Source: a virus
Length of the DNA: 64,000 nucleotides
Virus record (IMG/VR): IMGVR_UViG_3300020167_000001
Span: 1 to 64,000 of that record
Direction: 5' to 3' (one strand)
Shown: in pieces, positions 37,848 to 46,471 of the stretch
How positions within the stretch are numbered: position 1 is the stretch's first letter
Layout of the letters: each line of letters opens with the position of its first letter
Notes under the pieces: generated by a model
What the model was told of the DNA's origin: nothing
The model's database searches: none
Seen by the model: only the letters and a program-made list of their open reading frames with translations
Program-made: the position numbers and the translations under genes

Positions 37848-39473
37848 ATGTCAACTCCAGTTTTAAACAACGGTATATTCTTGCGTGACACAAACTACAA
37901 TGCTAGTTCTCATGTAGATTCTTACCACTTAGTAAACATGCTTAAGGATGCCGAACCAATGGATATGGGACCAGTAGATATCTGGGCTATGTCTCAAAAA
38001 GTTGAAATGCCTTTATACCAATTATCATCTTTTGGTGGTAAGAACATTATCATGGTTGATAATGCTCGCGGTGAATACAAATGGCAAACTCCTGTATCTC
38101 AGGATTTACCTTACATCATTGAAGATATTGAACCGGCTAACCTTAACAAAGGTGTTGATGGTACAACTTTCAAGATTAAAATCAACAAACGTGAATTTGG
38201 TCATGGTGATATCATCACTTATGATAAATATAATGGTGTTGAGATGTACATTACAGCTGATGATATCTTACCTATGGGAGATGGATTCATCTACACAGTA
38301 CAATTAGTAAACAATGACAACTACAAATTCCTAGAGAATAAGTATTTAACTCCTCAAACTAAATTATTCCGTAAAGGTTCTGCTCGTGGAGAATATGGTG
38401 AAAGATTCTCTGATATCCAAACTAAAGCTGGATTCCGTGAGTTCTACAACTTCGTAGGTGGAGCTGAAGCACATGTTCATTATTCAGTATCTTCTCGTGC
38501 TGACTTAATGTTAAAAGGTGGTATGAATGCAGATGGTACAGTTCCTGTAACTGAAATCTGGAGAAACTTTGACAAGAATGTAGATCCATCAATTTCTAAA
38601 ATTGAGGACATTGCTTCTAAGATGGGTAAAGACTACTTAAAACGTGCTGTAGGAAATGGTACATTAACCCGTACTTTCTTAACATCGATGGAGTCTGCTC
38701 ACTTAACTAAAATTGCTACTGACATTGAGACTTACTTAATGTGGGGTCATGGTGGTGGATTGAAGCAAGATGGTCCAGATGATATGCGTTTATCAGTGGG
38801 TCTTTGGAAACAATTAGACAACTCTTACAAACGCGTATACAACAAGTCTAGTTTCTCATTAGAATTGTTCCGTTCTGAGTTGTATAACTTCTATGCTGGT
38901 CGTGTAGAGTTCCAAGGTCCAGATCCTAAGAGACAATTAATTGTTCAAACAGGTATGGGTGGTATGAGATTAGTAAATGAGGCTATCAAGCGTGAAGCTG
39001 TTAACTCTGGTTTAGTAATCCAAGCTGCAAGCAACAATGGTATTGGAGCTATCTCTGGTCAAGGAATGGACTTAAACTTTGGATTTGCTTTCACATCTTA
39101 TGTGATTCCTTTCTTAGCAAATGTGAAATTTGTATTAAACCCTGCATTTGATAACTTACATACAAATGATATTGAGAACCCAATCATTGATGGTAACCCA
39201 TTAAGTTCTTACTCATTTGTTATCTTTGATATCACTGATACAGGAAACGATAACATCTTCATGTTAAAATTATCTTGGGATAATCAATTGAAATGGTGGT
39301 ACCAAAACGGTACTATGGATTACATGGGAAGAACTCAAGGGTTCCAATCATCTGGTCAATTCAATGGTTACCGTGTGATGATGTCACAAACAATGCCAGC
39401 TATTTGGGTTAAAGATCCAACTAAGGTATTAAAAATTGTAATGAGAAACCCTATCACAGGAGGATCATTCTAA
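37848..39473 (+). CDS. Major capsid protein, 541 aa (HK97-fold, crAss-like)
   Basis: Starts MSTPVLNNGIFLRDTNYNAS; contains SRADLMLKGGMNADGTVPVT, RQLIVQTGMGGMRLVNEAIK and ends GYRVMMSQTMPAIWVKDPTK plus GGSF. Length, gene order and codon regularity match crAss-like major capsid proteins, which form the HK97-fold shell (E-loop and P-domain in the centre). Highly expressed: optimal-looking codons, A/C-rich leader and a strong terminator right after. Confidence 0.85.
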   Translation: MSTPVLNNGIFLRDTNYNASSHVDSYHLVNMLKDAEPMDMGPVDIWAMSQKVEMPLYQLSSFGGKNIIMVDNARGEYKWQTPVSQDLPYIIEDIEPANLNKGVDGTTFKIKINKREFGHGDIITYDKYNGVEMYITADDILPMGDGFIYTVQLVNNDNYKFLENKYLTPQTKLFRKGSARGEYGERFSDIQTKAGFREFYNFVGGAEAHVHYSVSSRADLMLKGGMNADGTVPVTEIWRNFDKNVDPSISKIEDIASKMGKDYLKRAVGNGTLTRTFLTSMESAHLTKIATDIETYLMWGHGGGLKQDGPDDMRLSVGLWKQLDNSYKRVYNKSSFSLELFRSELYNFYAGRVEFQGPDPKRQLIVQTGMGGMRLVNEAIKREAVNSGLVIQAASNNGIGAISGQGMDLNFGFAFTSYVIPFLANVKFVLNPAFDNLHTNDIENPIIDGNPLSSYSFVIFDITDTGNDNIFMLKLSWDNQLKWWYQNGTMDYMGRTQGFQSSGQFNGYRVMMSQTMPAIWVKDPTKVLKIVMRNPITGGSF

Positions 39474-39478
39474 TAACT

Positions 39479-39507
39479 AGGAAGGGTGTAACAGCCCTTC
39501 CTTTTTT
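39479..39507 (+). terminator. Rho-independent terminator after the capsid gene
   Basis: GGAAGGG pairs with CCCTTCC around TGTAACAG, followed by six T. Limits the abundant capsid transcript. Confidence 0.85.
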
Positions 39508-39581
39508 CTTCACAAGTTGCAACAGACGAGGGAATCAACATCCCGGTGAAGATCAAATATTAACTATAAAAACTAAAAACA

Positions 39582-40106
39582 ATGTCTATATTATCAACAC
39601 TTGTTGCAACAAGAAAAAGAACTTTTAATTTTTTATCAGGTACCAATCAATTAGCTACCATAGCTGATGTAAATAAAGTTATTAATGCTCTTAATAACTT
39701 AGTACCTTACAGAATGTATGATGTAGCTATTACTCAATCAAGTACTGATGCTCCTGTATTATCTAAATTAGCAGCTGGTGCTAAAGAATGCGGAGTTACA
39801 TGTGATTGTAAAACTGTAAATTGTGATTGTTCTTCTCCATGTGGCGATGATTCATCATTTAGTGTATCTACTAGTTATTCTGCTGTTGGTGTTTATGATT
39901 TTACTTTTACTTTAGATCCTAAAGCTTATCCTAAACCTATTAAAAATATAGGGTTCTTCTTTGGTACTTTACCAAGTGTAGAATCAAAAGTAGGTGTTGC
40001 TAAAATCAGCACTAATGTTTACAGATTAACAACAGCTGATAAATCTAATGTAGCAACAAACGGATTGTTAACAGATACAGTTCTTGCTATGAAGATTTAT
40101 TTCTAA
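39582..40106 (+). CDS. Cysteine-containing virion protein, 174 aa
   Basis: Mostly helical N-terminus (MSILSTLVATRKRTFNFLSG), then a cysteine knot-like segment ECGVTCDCKTVNCDCSSPCG around residues 67-86 and a beta-rich C-terminal domain (SFSVSTSYSAVGVYDFTFTL). Position after MCP suggests capsid decoration or head fibre; the Cys cluster could bind metal or be disulfide-linked. Function inferred from location. Confidence 0.6.
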   Translation: MSILSTLVATRKRTFNFLSGTNQLATIADVNKVINALNNLVPYRMYDVAITQSSTDAPVLSKLAAGAKECGVTCDCKTVNCDCSSPCGDDSSFSVSTSYSAVGVYDFTFTLDPKAYPKPIKNIGFFFGTLPSVESKVGVAKISTNVYRLTTADKSNVATNGLLTDTVLAMKIYF

Positions 40107-40149
40107 ATAATTATTACCTTTACAATATAAACCAACAAAAACCAACAAC

Positions 40150-41166
40150 ATGAGTATTTCAATTGTATCACTAGCTGAAACAGCTAAATCTGGTAGTATA
40201 TCTATCAAACCGTTCTTTGACCCAACTAAAACTAATCTAGGACTTGAAAAGTACGGCATGTCTTTATTTGATGGCATCTTTCATGAAGAGCAATTAGCTT
40301 GTATTGAAAGAAATGGTATTCAAAGATATCTTACCGGATTAAATGAATATGCTCCTGAAATCAAAGCTATTACTGATGAAGCTGCAAAAGAAGCTAAGAT
40401 TAAGGAAATTAGAAAAGTAGTAGCTGAACTTGAAAGAGATTTAGCAGCAAATTATATTAAAGTTGATGATCCTGATTTCTGGTCTAAAGTAGTTTTACTT
40501 AAACCTGACAATCATGAGTTTTGGAGTAAGATAACAATCCGTTGTGGAAACGAGCCTGTTTATCTTGACCCCGTAAAAGACCCGCATGATTTAATTAAAC
40601 TTTATGCAATTGAGGCTGGTGGATTTTCTATCATCGGTAAGAGCTTTGAAGAAGCTAGAAGCCGTTCAGTAGCTCCTAAGTTTTTCTTAGATAAGTTTGT
40701 TGAAACTGTTTCTACAAAAACTGAAGTAAGTAAATTGAGAAATAAAGCTATTTCTGAACTTACTAAGTTGTTTGATAAGAACCAAAACAAGTTATTATAT
40801 GTAGCTAAAGTGGTTGATGGAAACAGTGTTCAGTATAAAAAATCTACTCCTAATGATGTTGTTTATGATAACATGGATAAATTCATTAGAGGAGAAGGTG
40901 TTGAACCAAATATCAAACGAGCTGCTCAAACTTTCATAGATGCTGCAGCTTTAGATATGGAGACTTTAAAAATAAGAGCAATTGTAAAAGATTCTACTTA
41001 TTATAAATTCATCATTCCTAAATCTGATGGTTTTATTTACCATACTGAATCTAATGCTATGATGGGTCGTAATGCTGCTGATTGTATTGAATACTTAAAG
41101 AATCCTTTACAAGATCAAATCTTGTTGGATTTAACTAAGAAATTAGAAAAACACTGGAATTTATAA
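40150..41166 (+). CDS. crAss-like structural protein, 338 aa
   Basis: N-terminal beta segment (MSISIVSLAETAKSGSISIK), then a helical/charged middle (LERDLAANYIKVDDPDFWSK) and a C-terminal domain ending DLTKKLEKHWNL. In crAss-like genomes a protein of this size follows the capsid gene, but its role (capsid vertex or inner protein) is not established to my knowledge. Non-SD leader ACCAACAAC. Confidence 0.6.
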   Translation: MSISIVSLAETAKSGSISIKPFFDPTKTNLGLEKYGMSLFDGIFHEEQLACIERNGIQRYLTGLNEYAPEIKAITDEAAKEAKIKEIRKVVAELERDLAANYIKVDDPDFWSKVVLLKPDNHEFWSKITIRCGNEPVYLDPVKDPHDLIKLYAIEAGGFSIIGKSFEEARSRSVAPKFFLDKFVETVSTKTEVSKLRNKAISELTKLFDKNQNKLLYVAKVVDGNSVQYKKSTPNDVVYDNMDKFIRGEGVEPNIKRAAQTFIDAAALDMETLKIRAIVKDSTYYKFIIPKSDGFIYHTESNAMMGRNAADCIEYLKNPLQDQILLDLTKKLEKHWNL

Positions 41167-41184
41167 ACATTAAAAATTAATATC

Positions 41185-41355
41185 ATGGCTGGACAAATGA
41201 AAACCGCAAACAAGTTTCCTCAAGTTGTAACATCTCCTACTAGATACACTGGTGGAAAAAATGCAGATGTTACTGTAGTTACTAACCCTACCCGTTACAC
41301 TGGTGGTTTGAATAAAGCTGCATGTGATGTACCAAATGGTAGATTAAAAAAATAA
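41185..41355 (+). CDS. Small basic protein 1 of array, 56 aa (internal repeat)
   Basis: ATG at 41185, TAA at 41353. Contains a duplicated motif (SPTRYTGGKN and NPTRYTGGLN) and Lys-rich ends. First member of a packed array of small, mostly basic ORFs. Confidence 0.55.
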   Translation: MAGQMKTANKFPQVVTSPTRYTGGKNADVTVVTNPTRYTGGLNKAACDVPNGRLKK

Positions 41356-41357
41356 TC

Positions 41358-41498
41358 ATGGCAAAAGTAAAAACAAATACTCCAGCAAAAGTTTCTAAAA
41401 AAGCATCTGTTAAATTTACAGGTCCTCAAAGCAAAGCTCCAAAAGGGGCTGTACCAGCAATGAAAATGGGAGGTGCTAAATCTAAAAAATCTTGTTAA
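41358..41498 (+). CDS. Small basic protein 2 of array, 46 aa
   Basis: ATG at 41358, TAA at 41496. Lys/Ala/Pro-rich (KVSKKASVKFTGPQSKAPKG), ending KSKKSC. Histone/protamine-like composition; starts two nt after the previous stop. Confidence 0.55.
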   Translation: MAKVKTNTPAKVSKKASVKFTGPQSKAPKGAVPAMKMGGAKSKKSC

Positions 41499-41499
41499 T

Positions 41500-41703
41500 A
41501 TGGCAAAGACAAAAATATCAAGTGATCCTTACCAGGCTAAATGGGATTTGGATACTTTAAGACAGGCTAAAGAAATTGAAGCTAATAGAGCTAGAATGAA
41601 TGCTGCAAAAACATATGCTAAAGAACAAGTTAAAATGTTAGGTGGTATAGTTTCAGGTTCAGGAAAGGCTCCAGCTAAAAAAACTACTACAAAAAAGAAG
41701 TAG
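41500..41703 (+). CDS. Small basic protein 3 of array, 67 aa
   Basis: ATG at 41500 (MAKTKISSDPYQAKWDLDTL), one base after the previous stop; ends APAKKTTTKKK. Helical central part and poly-Lys tail, suited to bind DNA. A longer frame starting 27 nt upstream overlaps the preceding gene and is less likely. Confidence 0.55.
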   Translation: MAKTKISSDPYQAKWDLDTLRQAKEIEANRARMNAAKTYAKEQVKMLGGIVSGSGKAPAKKTTTKKK

Positions 41704-41705
41704 TC

Positions 41706-41855
41706 ATGGCTGATAAAAAGTGGATACAGAAAGCTACCGCTTCCATTAAAAAAAGAGGTACAGCAGGTAAATGTACACCTATTAGTAAACCAGGTTGCAC
41801 AGGTAAAGCAAAAGCATTAGCTTTGACTTTTAAAAAAATGGCTAAAAACAGATAG
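41706..41855 (+). CDS. Small basic protein 4 of array, 49 aa
   Basis: ATG 41706, TAG 41853. MADKKWIQKATASIKKRGTA, two cysteines and C-terminus KALALTFKKMAKNR, which recurs in member 8 (42295) as KALALTFKKIAKKK. Confidence 0.55.
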   Translation: MADKKWIQKATASIKKRGTAGKCTPISKPGCTGKAKALALTFKKMAKNR

Positions 41856-41856
41856 T

Positions 41857-42006
41857 ATGGCTAAAGAAATGATTAAAAGAAAAGACGGTAGTGTTTCCCA
41901 AAGAGGTCTCTGGGATAACGTCCGTGCTAACAAAGGCTCTGGTAAAAAACCTACCAAAGAAATGCTTAAACAAGAAAAAAAGATTAAATCTAAAACTAAG
42001 AAATAA
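41857..42006 (+). CDS. Small basic protein 5 of array, 49 aa
   Basis: ATG 41857, TAA 42004. Very Lys-rich (MAKEMIKRKDGSVSQRGLWD, KQEKKIKSKTKK). One base from the previous stop. Confidence 0.55.
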   Translation: MAKEMIKRKDGSVSQRGLWDNVRANKGSGKKPTKEMLKQEKKIKSKTKK

Positions 42007-42185
42007 TGGCTGATACAGATCAAAAAATTAATAAGTGGGGATTAGGTTTAGAATATGCTGACTCTACTAAATATAAAATGGAAAAAGGAGATCATATTTC
42101 TAAGTATGAAATATGGGAAGAAATAAAAAAAGCTTTTGAAGAAGGTTTTGATAAAGCTAAAGAACTTTATAATATAAAAGACTAA
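42006..42185 (+). CDS. Small protein 6 of array, 59 aa
   Basis: ATG 42006 overlaps the previous stop (TAATG); TAA 42183. Mixed charge, helical (YEIWEEIKKAFEEGFDKAKE), less basic than its neighbours. Confidence 0.55.
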   Translation: MADTDQKINKWGLGLEYADSTKYKMEKGDHISKYEIWEEIKKAFEEGFDKAKELYNIKD

Positions 42186-42295
42186 TGGTAAAAGATTTAA
42201 AAATATGGAATATGCTTTGTAAAAAGCTAAAACATCTAAATGATAATAACTATACTGCTAGAAAAATTTATGATAATTTAAAAAGAATTAAATAA
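42185..42295 (+). CDS. Small protein 7 of array, 36 aa
   Basis: ATG 42185 overlaps the previous stop; TAA 42293. Lys/Asn-rich helix (LKIWNMLCKKLKHLNDNNYT). Translationally coupled to both sides. Confidence 0.5.
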   Translation: MVKDLKIWNMLCKKLKHLNDNNYTARKIYDNLKRIK

Positions 42296-42549
42296 TGGCA
42301 AAAACTCCAGCATGGACCAGATCTGAAGGTAAAAGTAAAACTGGTGGGTTAAACCAAAAAGGTAGAGACTCTTATAATAAAGCTAATCCCGGATCAAATC
42401 TTAAGGCTCCACAGCCTGAAGGAGGTCCTAGAAAAAAATCATTCTGTGCAAGAATGTCTGGTGTAAAAGGGCCAATGAAAAAACCTAATGGTGAACCTAC
42501 AAGAAAAGCATTAGCTTTGACTTTTAAAAAAATAGCTAAAAAGAAGTAA
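42295..42549 (+). CDS. Small basic protein 8 of array (NPGS/KSFCARM type), 84 aa
   Basis: Sequence order KSKTGGLNQKGRDSYNKANP, GGPRKKSFCARMSGVKGPMK, GEPTRKALALTFKKIAKKK matches a known small phage protein family with motifs 'GGL..KGR..YN..NPGS.LK.P' and 'RKKSFCARM.G.KGPM', seen in marine T4-like and other large phages and of unproven function. Very basic; suggested to be packaged or DNA-associated. Confidence 0.65.
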   Translation: MAKTPAWTRSEGKSKTGGLNQKGRDSYNKANPGSNLKAPQPEGGPRKKSFCARMSGVKGPMKKPNGEPTRKALALTFKKIAKKK

Positions 42550-42550
42550 T

Positions 42551-42754
42551 ATGAAAAAAGCAAATGCAGCCAAAGTAATGAAACACTTCAATGATCAGCA
42601 AGATAAGTTGAACAAAGGTGGTTCTATTCTTTCTACAGACTCAAAGATTTTGGGTGTGTATGGTAAGACAGTAGAAGGTAATTCTCCTAACAAGAAACAA
42701 CCGCGTGTTGAGGTTCAGCAGGTGTTTAAAACAAAACCATTTAACTTTGGATAA
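42551..42754 (+). CDS. Hypothetical basic protein, 67 aa
   Basis: MKKANAAKVMKHFNDQQDKL followed by a beta-like end (RVEVQQVFKTKPFNFG). Last of the small-protein array; its stop overlaps the start of the HNH gene (TAATG), the junction used by that insertion. Confidence 0.55.
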   Translation: MKKANAAKVMKHFNDQQDKLNKGGSILSTDSKILGVYGKTVEGNSPNKKQPRVEVQQVFKTKPFNFG

Positions 42755-43260
42755 TGCTTAATTCAGCTATTCTCATAACTAATACAGTAGAGCCTACCCC
42801 TAAAAAAAGTAGAGCTCTTACTTATTATTATAAAAATAAAGAAAAAATAGCTGCATATAAAAAAGCTCATTATCATGCTAATATTGATACATATAAAGCA
42901 AGAGCTGCCAAGTTTGGTAAAAGTGAAATTAGAAAAAAGTATTTAATTAACAATAAAGAAAAAACAAAGACCTATAATAAAGAAAGATGGTTAAAAGTAA
43001 AAGATGCTAAACCTCATTTAAAAGCTATTTATGGTATAACTTTGGAAGAATATTCTTTAATGTTTGAAAAACAAGAAGGTTGCTGTTCAGGTTGTAAAAA
43101 ACATAGATCAACTTTAAAAAGTGATTTATGTGTAGATCATTGTCACACAACTGGAAAAGTAAGAGGTTTATTATGTGCAAAATGTAATACAGCTTTAGGA
43201 ATGATTGAAGATAATACTAATACATTGTTAAATCTTATAACTTATTTAAACAATGCTTAA
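42754..43260 (+). CDS. HNH homing endonuclease (EndoVII-like), 168 aa
   Basis: C-terminal half: GCCSGCKKHRSTLKSDLCVD, HCHTTGKVRGLLCAKCNTAL, the zinc-bound HNH of the recombination endonuclease VII family with four Cys ligands and catalytic His pair. Lys/Tyr-rich helical N-terminal half probably contacts DNA. The N-terminus MLNSAILI imitates the next gene's MLNQAILI, and the word AATGCTTAAT flanks the gene on both sides (42753-42762 and 43252-43261). A selfish endonuclease inserted at a gene junction. Confidence 0.8.
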   Translation: MLNSAILITNTVEPTPKKSRALTYYYKNKEKIAAYKKAHYHANIDTYKARAAKFGKSEIRKKYLINNKEKTKTYNKERWLKVKDAKPHLKAIYGITLEEYSLMFEKQEGCCSGCKKHRSTLKSDLCVDHCHTTGKVRGLLCAKCNTALGMIEDNTNTLLNLITYLNNA

Positions 43261-43957
43261 TCAGGCTATATTAATCAAAGTGAAAAATCGCTTAAACAAA
43301 TTATCATCTAATGACTACGATAATATTGAGTCATGGCAAATTGTTGAGGCTTTTAACAAAGGACAGGTTGACTGGTGCCGTAGAAATTTACATGGATTAA
43401 ATATTGTAAAAGAAGGTGATGAACAGTCTACTAGGAGAATAGATGATTTACAGGTTTTATTAACTACTTTATCATTAACCCTTGTTAATAAACAAACTTA
43501 TTTTGAGAGTACTAATTTCCCGGCTAATTATTTACAGTGGAAAAGAGTATCAGCAAATGCTAAAAGTGATTGTTGCCCAGAACCAAAACCTATGATTGTT
43601 TATCTAGGTGAAGTGGCCAATGTAGATGATATCTTAAGAGATAAAAACAAAAATCCTAATTATGATTGGGGTGAAACTTTTGCTACTATTTCCAATAACC
43701 AAATCCAGATTTATACAAACGGAGATTTTACAATAGCTAATGCTTCATTTGTACATTATAGACAACCAAGACATATTCAAATTGCTGGAGTTACGGATCC
43801 TTATACAGGAATTGTTCCTGCAATAGATATAATCTCAGAATTTAAAGATGACTTAGTTGAAGTATTTATTGATGAAGCTGTGAAAATCATAGCTGGTGAT
43901 ATTGAGTCTATGACTCAGGTATCTATCGCGGCACAAAGAACTGAACAAAATAATTAA
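43253..43957 (+). CDS. crAss-like head-tail ring/adaptor protein, 234 aa
   Basis: Helical N-terminus (NYDNIESWQIVEAFNKGQVD-type, WCRRNLHGLN), a beta segment (TFATISNNQIQIYTNGDFTI) and a C-terminal helix bundle (DDLVEVFIDEAVKIIAGDIE). This layout fits the ring/adaptor proteins between portal and tail in crAss-like phages. Its start overlaps the HNH stop by 8 nt because the endonuclease inserted at this exact junction. Confidence 0.6.
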   Translation: MLNQAILIKVKNRLNKLSSNDYDNIESWQIVEAFNKGQVDWCRRNLHGLNIVKEGDEQSTRRIDDLQVLLTTLSLTLVNKQTYFESTNFPANYLQWKRVSANAKSDCCPEPKPMIVYLGEVANVDDILRDKNKNPNYDWGETFATISNNQIQIYTNGDFTIANASFVHYRQPRHIQIAGVTDPYTGIVPAIDIISEFKDDLVEVFIDEAVKIIAGDIESMTQVSIAAQRTEQNN

Positions 43958-43962
43958 TTATC

Positions 43963-44391
43963 ATGAATCAACCTTTTGTAAAAAGACCAGGCACAGAAAA
44001 AAAATCAGATACCCTAGAGACCAGTGTTGCTAGTTGTGTATCTGAGTTAATGAATGCTGCAGTGTCTATGCACAAGATGCATTTAAAGATTACAGGTGTT
44101 GGATCATATGCCGGCCATAAAGCTCTTAATGAATTGTATGATGCTTTACCGGGACATGCCGATGACTTAGCTGAACAGTTCCAAGGAGCTTCTGAAAAGT
44201 TATTATCTTATGAGGATCTTGCTCCAAAATCTATTAACTCTGTAGGAGAAGCTCTAACTTATATGAGAGAGATGGCCCAAACAATTACAGCTTTACAAGC
44301 TAAAATGCCTTACAGTGAAATCATAAATGACCTTGATACTATCAAGTCTACATTGAACTCAATAAAATATAAATTACTTTTCTTAAAATAA
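43963..44391 (+). CDS. Dps/ferritin-like helical protein (DUF5856-type), 142 aa
   Basis: Four-helix sequence with VSMHKMHLKITGVGSYAGHK and ALNELYDALPGHADDLAEQF, the 'H.MHLk..G.GsyaaHkal.elYd' pattern of DUF5856/Dps-like phage proteins, in which the His/Asp/Glu residues could form a di-iron site. Encoded inside the head-gene cluster, so it may be carried in the virion or protect DNA during assembly. Helical C-terminus. Confidence 0.65.
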   Translation: MNQPFVKRPGTEKKSDTLETSVASCVSELMNAAVSMHKMHLKITGVGSYAGHKALNELYDALPGHADDLAEQFQGASEKLLSYEDLAPKSINSVGEALTYMREMAQTITALQAKMPYSEIINDLDTIKSTLNSIKYKLLFLK

Positions 44392-44392
44392 A

Positions 44393-44423
44393 TTTGGAAA
44401 TTCATAAAGAATAACATATATTA
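44393..44423 (+). promoter_or_regulatory. Rightward promoter, TTTGGAAAT / TATATTA
   Basis: TTTGGAAAT (44393-44401) and TATATTA (44417-44423), 24 nt start to start. The same two words and spacing occur at 50005-50035. Drives the abundant structural gene 44465-45820. Confidence 0.65.
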
Positions 44424-44464
44424 GTATTAACTTTTATTTATAAACAACAAAAAACAAAAACAAA

Positions 44465-45820
44465 ATGGCTTATTTTAATCACGCGTTCAGCAAAAGATTC
44501 TTAGGAACTGGTGCTACAAGAACAGCTCTTTCAACAGGAGCTCCAATCACAGCTTTAAACCCTGCTTCAACAGGTGGTATGATTACTACTGCAGGAACTA
44601 CTACAGCTACATTATCAACTTTAACTCCAGGTTACTTTGGATTCTTTGATCCAAAAACTTATCTATGTGTAGGTACCGTAGTTGCAGATGCATGTTGCCC
44701 TTTATTGTTAGCTAGTTCTGCTTTGCAAACTAATGACAAAATTGGACCTTTTCACGGAGGATATAAAGAAACTAACAAATCAAAAGTTATTAACCCTAAA
44801 TATGTACAAGCTGCATATCGTGTTGATGACTGTGTTCCTAAACAAGCAGTAACTTCTGTAGGTGTAACTCCTGAAACAGTAGTACCAGGTTTACCTGTTA
44901 CAGGTTTCCAAGGTGGTACAGTTCAAGCTAACTGTCCATATGAGTTCTTATGTGGTGAAACTTACTACTTAAGAATTGATGTTAAAGGTTCACCAGCTTT
45001 ACGTGCTTTAAATCACAATGCTTACCAAACATTATCTGCTTACACAGGTTGTTGTTCTGGTCCTGTTCCTGATGCAGTTGACCCTACATTAGTGTACATT
45101 GAGTGGGCAAAAGCTTTAATTATCAATAACTATTTAAATCCATTCGTATTACCAGTTGTATTTGATACAACAGGAGCTCCTTGGTATGCACCAGGAACAA
45201 CTGTAGATCCTATTTCAGGAGCTGCTGTAATTCCAGCTCAATGGTGGGATGCTTACGTATCTCCAGCAGGACCATATGCAGGTTTAACTGCAGGTATGCG
45301 TTTATTTGGAGCTTATGTAGGAACTGTATTTGGAGATTGTACTTTCCAAATCACTGATTTCTTCGAAAGAGAGCCAGTTAAAATTTATGCATCTTTAGTA
45401 GATTACAATGGTGATCCATGTGTATTTGAAGGATTATGTGTATACAATGATTGTTTAGGTTTACAAGGTATGGGCTTTGGAGATACAGTTTTAAAAGACT
45501 TTATCTTATCTGAGTCTTACTTACAAAACTTCTTCCACTCTGATTTACGTATCCGTGAAATTACTCAAGGTTATGATATCAGTAATGCTATCCCAAGAAA
45601 TGCTTTATACACTCGTTACTATATCTTACATAGTGTACCTCGTTTCAACAACCCATCTGGAGTTTTTGATAATGACCGTTACATGTTAGAAGTAGTTACA
45701 GGAACTGCAGGTAATGCTGCTTTAGATACTTTCTTAGCTACATGGTTAGATACATGTGCAAACTGTGTTCCTTTTGACACACATGCTTGTGTAGCTTGTG
45801 TACCAGAACCTAATGCTTAA
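44465..45820 (+). CDS. Abundant cysteine-containing structural protein, 451 aa
   Basis: Starts MAYFNHAFSKRFLGTGATRT; contains YLCVGTVVADACCPLLLASS, KVINPKYVQAAYRVDDCVPK and ITDFFEREPVKIYASLVDYN, ending with four Cys in the last 25 residues. Regular codons, its own promoter and strong terminator indicate very high expression, at the level of a capsid or tail component. I could not place it in a known family; the Cys content hints at disulfides. Confidence 0.6.
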   Translation: MAYFNHAFSKRFLGTGATRTALSTGAPITALNPASTGGMITTAGTTTATLSTLTPGYFGFFDPKTYLCVGTVVADACCPLLLASSALQTNDKIGPFHGGYKETNKSKVINPKYVQAAYRVDDCVPKQAVTSVGVTPETVVPGLPVTGFQGGTVQANCPYEFLCGETYYLRIDVKGSPALRALNHNAYQTLSAYTGCCSGPVPDAVDPTLVYIEWAKALIINNYLNPFVLPVVFDTTGAPWYAPGTTVDPISGAAVIPAQWWDAYVSPAGPYAGLTAGMRLFGAYVGTVFGDCTFQITDFFEREPVKIYASLVDYNGDPCVFEGLCVYNDCLGLQGMGFGDTVLKDFILSESYLQNFFHSDLRIREITQGYDISNAIPRNALYTRYYILHSVPRFNNPSGVFDNDRYMLEVVTGTAGNAALDTFLATWLDTCANCVPFDTHACVACVPEPNA

Positions 45821-45840
45821 TTATTAACCTAATAAAAAAT

Positions 45841-45873
45841 AAAAAGGAGGAGACAAAAACTCCTCCTTTTTTT
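45841..45873 (+). terminator. Strong rho-independent terminator
   Basis: AAAAAGGAGGAG pairs with CTCCTCCTTTTT around ACAAAAA, with seven T. Ends the abundant structural gene. Confidence 0.9.
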
Positions 45874-45886
45874 ATATCTTTGTATT

Positions 45887-46450
45887 ATGTCAAAACATGT
45901 ATTAAGTCTGGAAATTCCAGATACAATGAATAAATGTATCTTCAGAGTAGTAGATACTAGTGTGTATGCAACAGGTATACCTATTACATGTCCACTTTTA
46001 CAAATAACGGTTCCGGGATTTAATACTCCTGTAAACTTTGCTTCCCCTCAAATTGAACCAGGTTTTAATGCAAATATGACAGCTTGTGATTTAGAGATTC
46101 AATCTAATGAATGTGGTACTCAATTTTATGATGTTCCTGATGGAATTTATGTTATTAAGTATAGTGTGCAGCCAAAAGATTATGTATATGTAGAATATAA
46201 TCATCTTCGCGTAACATGTGCACTTAATAAAATCAAAGCTATTTATTGTGATTTACAATTAGGAGCTTGTGATCCACCAGCAAGTAAGAAAGATAAGCTT
46301 AATCAGATTAGATTAATAGAACAATATCTTAAAGCGGCCAAAGCATATGTAGAAGATTGCCACGATCCTAAAAGAGGTATGGAACTTTACAAATATGCTA
46401 ATTCTCTATTAGATAAAATGACCTGCAGTACAGGTTGCAAAACATGTTAA
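45887..46450 (+). CDS. Hypothetical virion protein, 187 aa, Cys-containing tail
   Basis: Beta-rich N-terminal domain (LEIPDTMNKCIFRVVDTSVY, PQIEPGFNANMTACDLEIQS), a helical segment (NQIRLIEQYLKAAKAYVEDC) and a C-terminus MTCSTGCKTC. This style is common in large Bacteroidota phages, where such proteins may attach fibres. A TATCTTTG box lies just upstream (45875-45882). Confidence 0.6.
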   Translation: MSKHVLSLEIPDTMNKCIFRVVDTSVYATGIPITCPLLQITVPGFNTPVNFASPQIEPGFNANMTACDLEIQSNECGTQFYDVPDGIYVIKYSVQPKDYVYVEYNHLRVTCALNKIKAIYCDLQLGACDPPASKKDKLNQIRLIEQYLKAAKAYVEDCHDPKRGMELYKYANSLLDKMTCSTGCKTC

Positions 46451-46471
46451 ACCAATAAAAACCAACATAAA

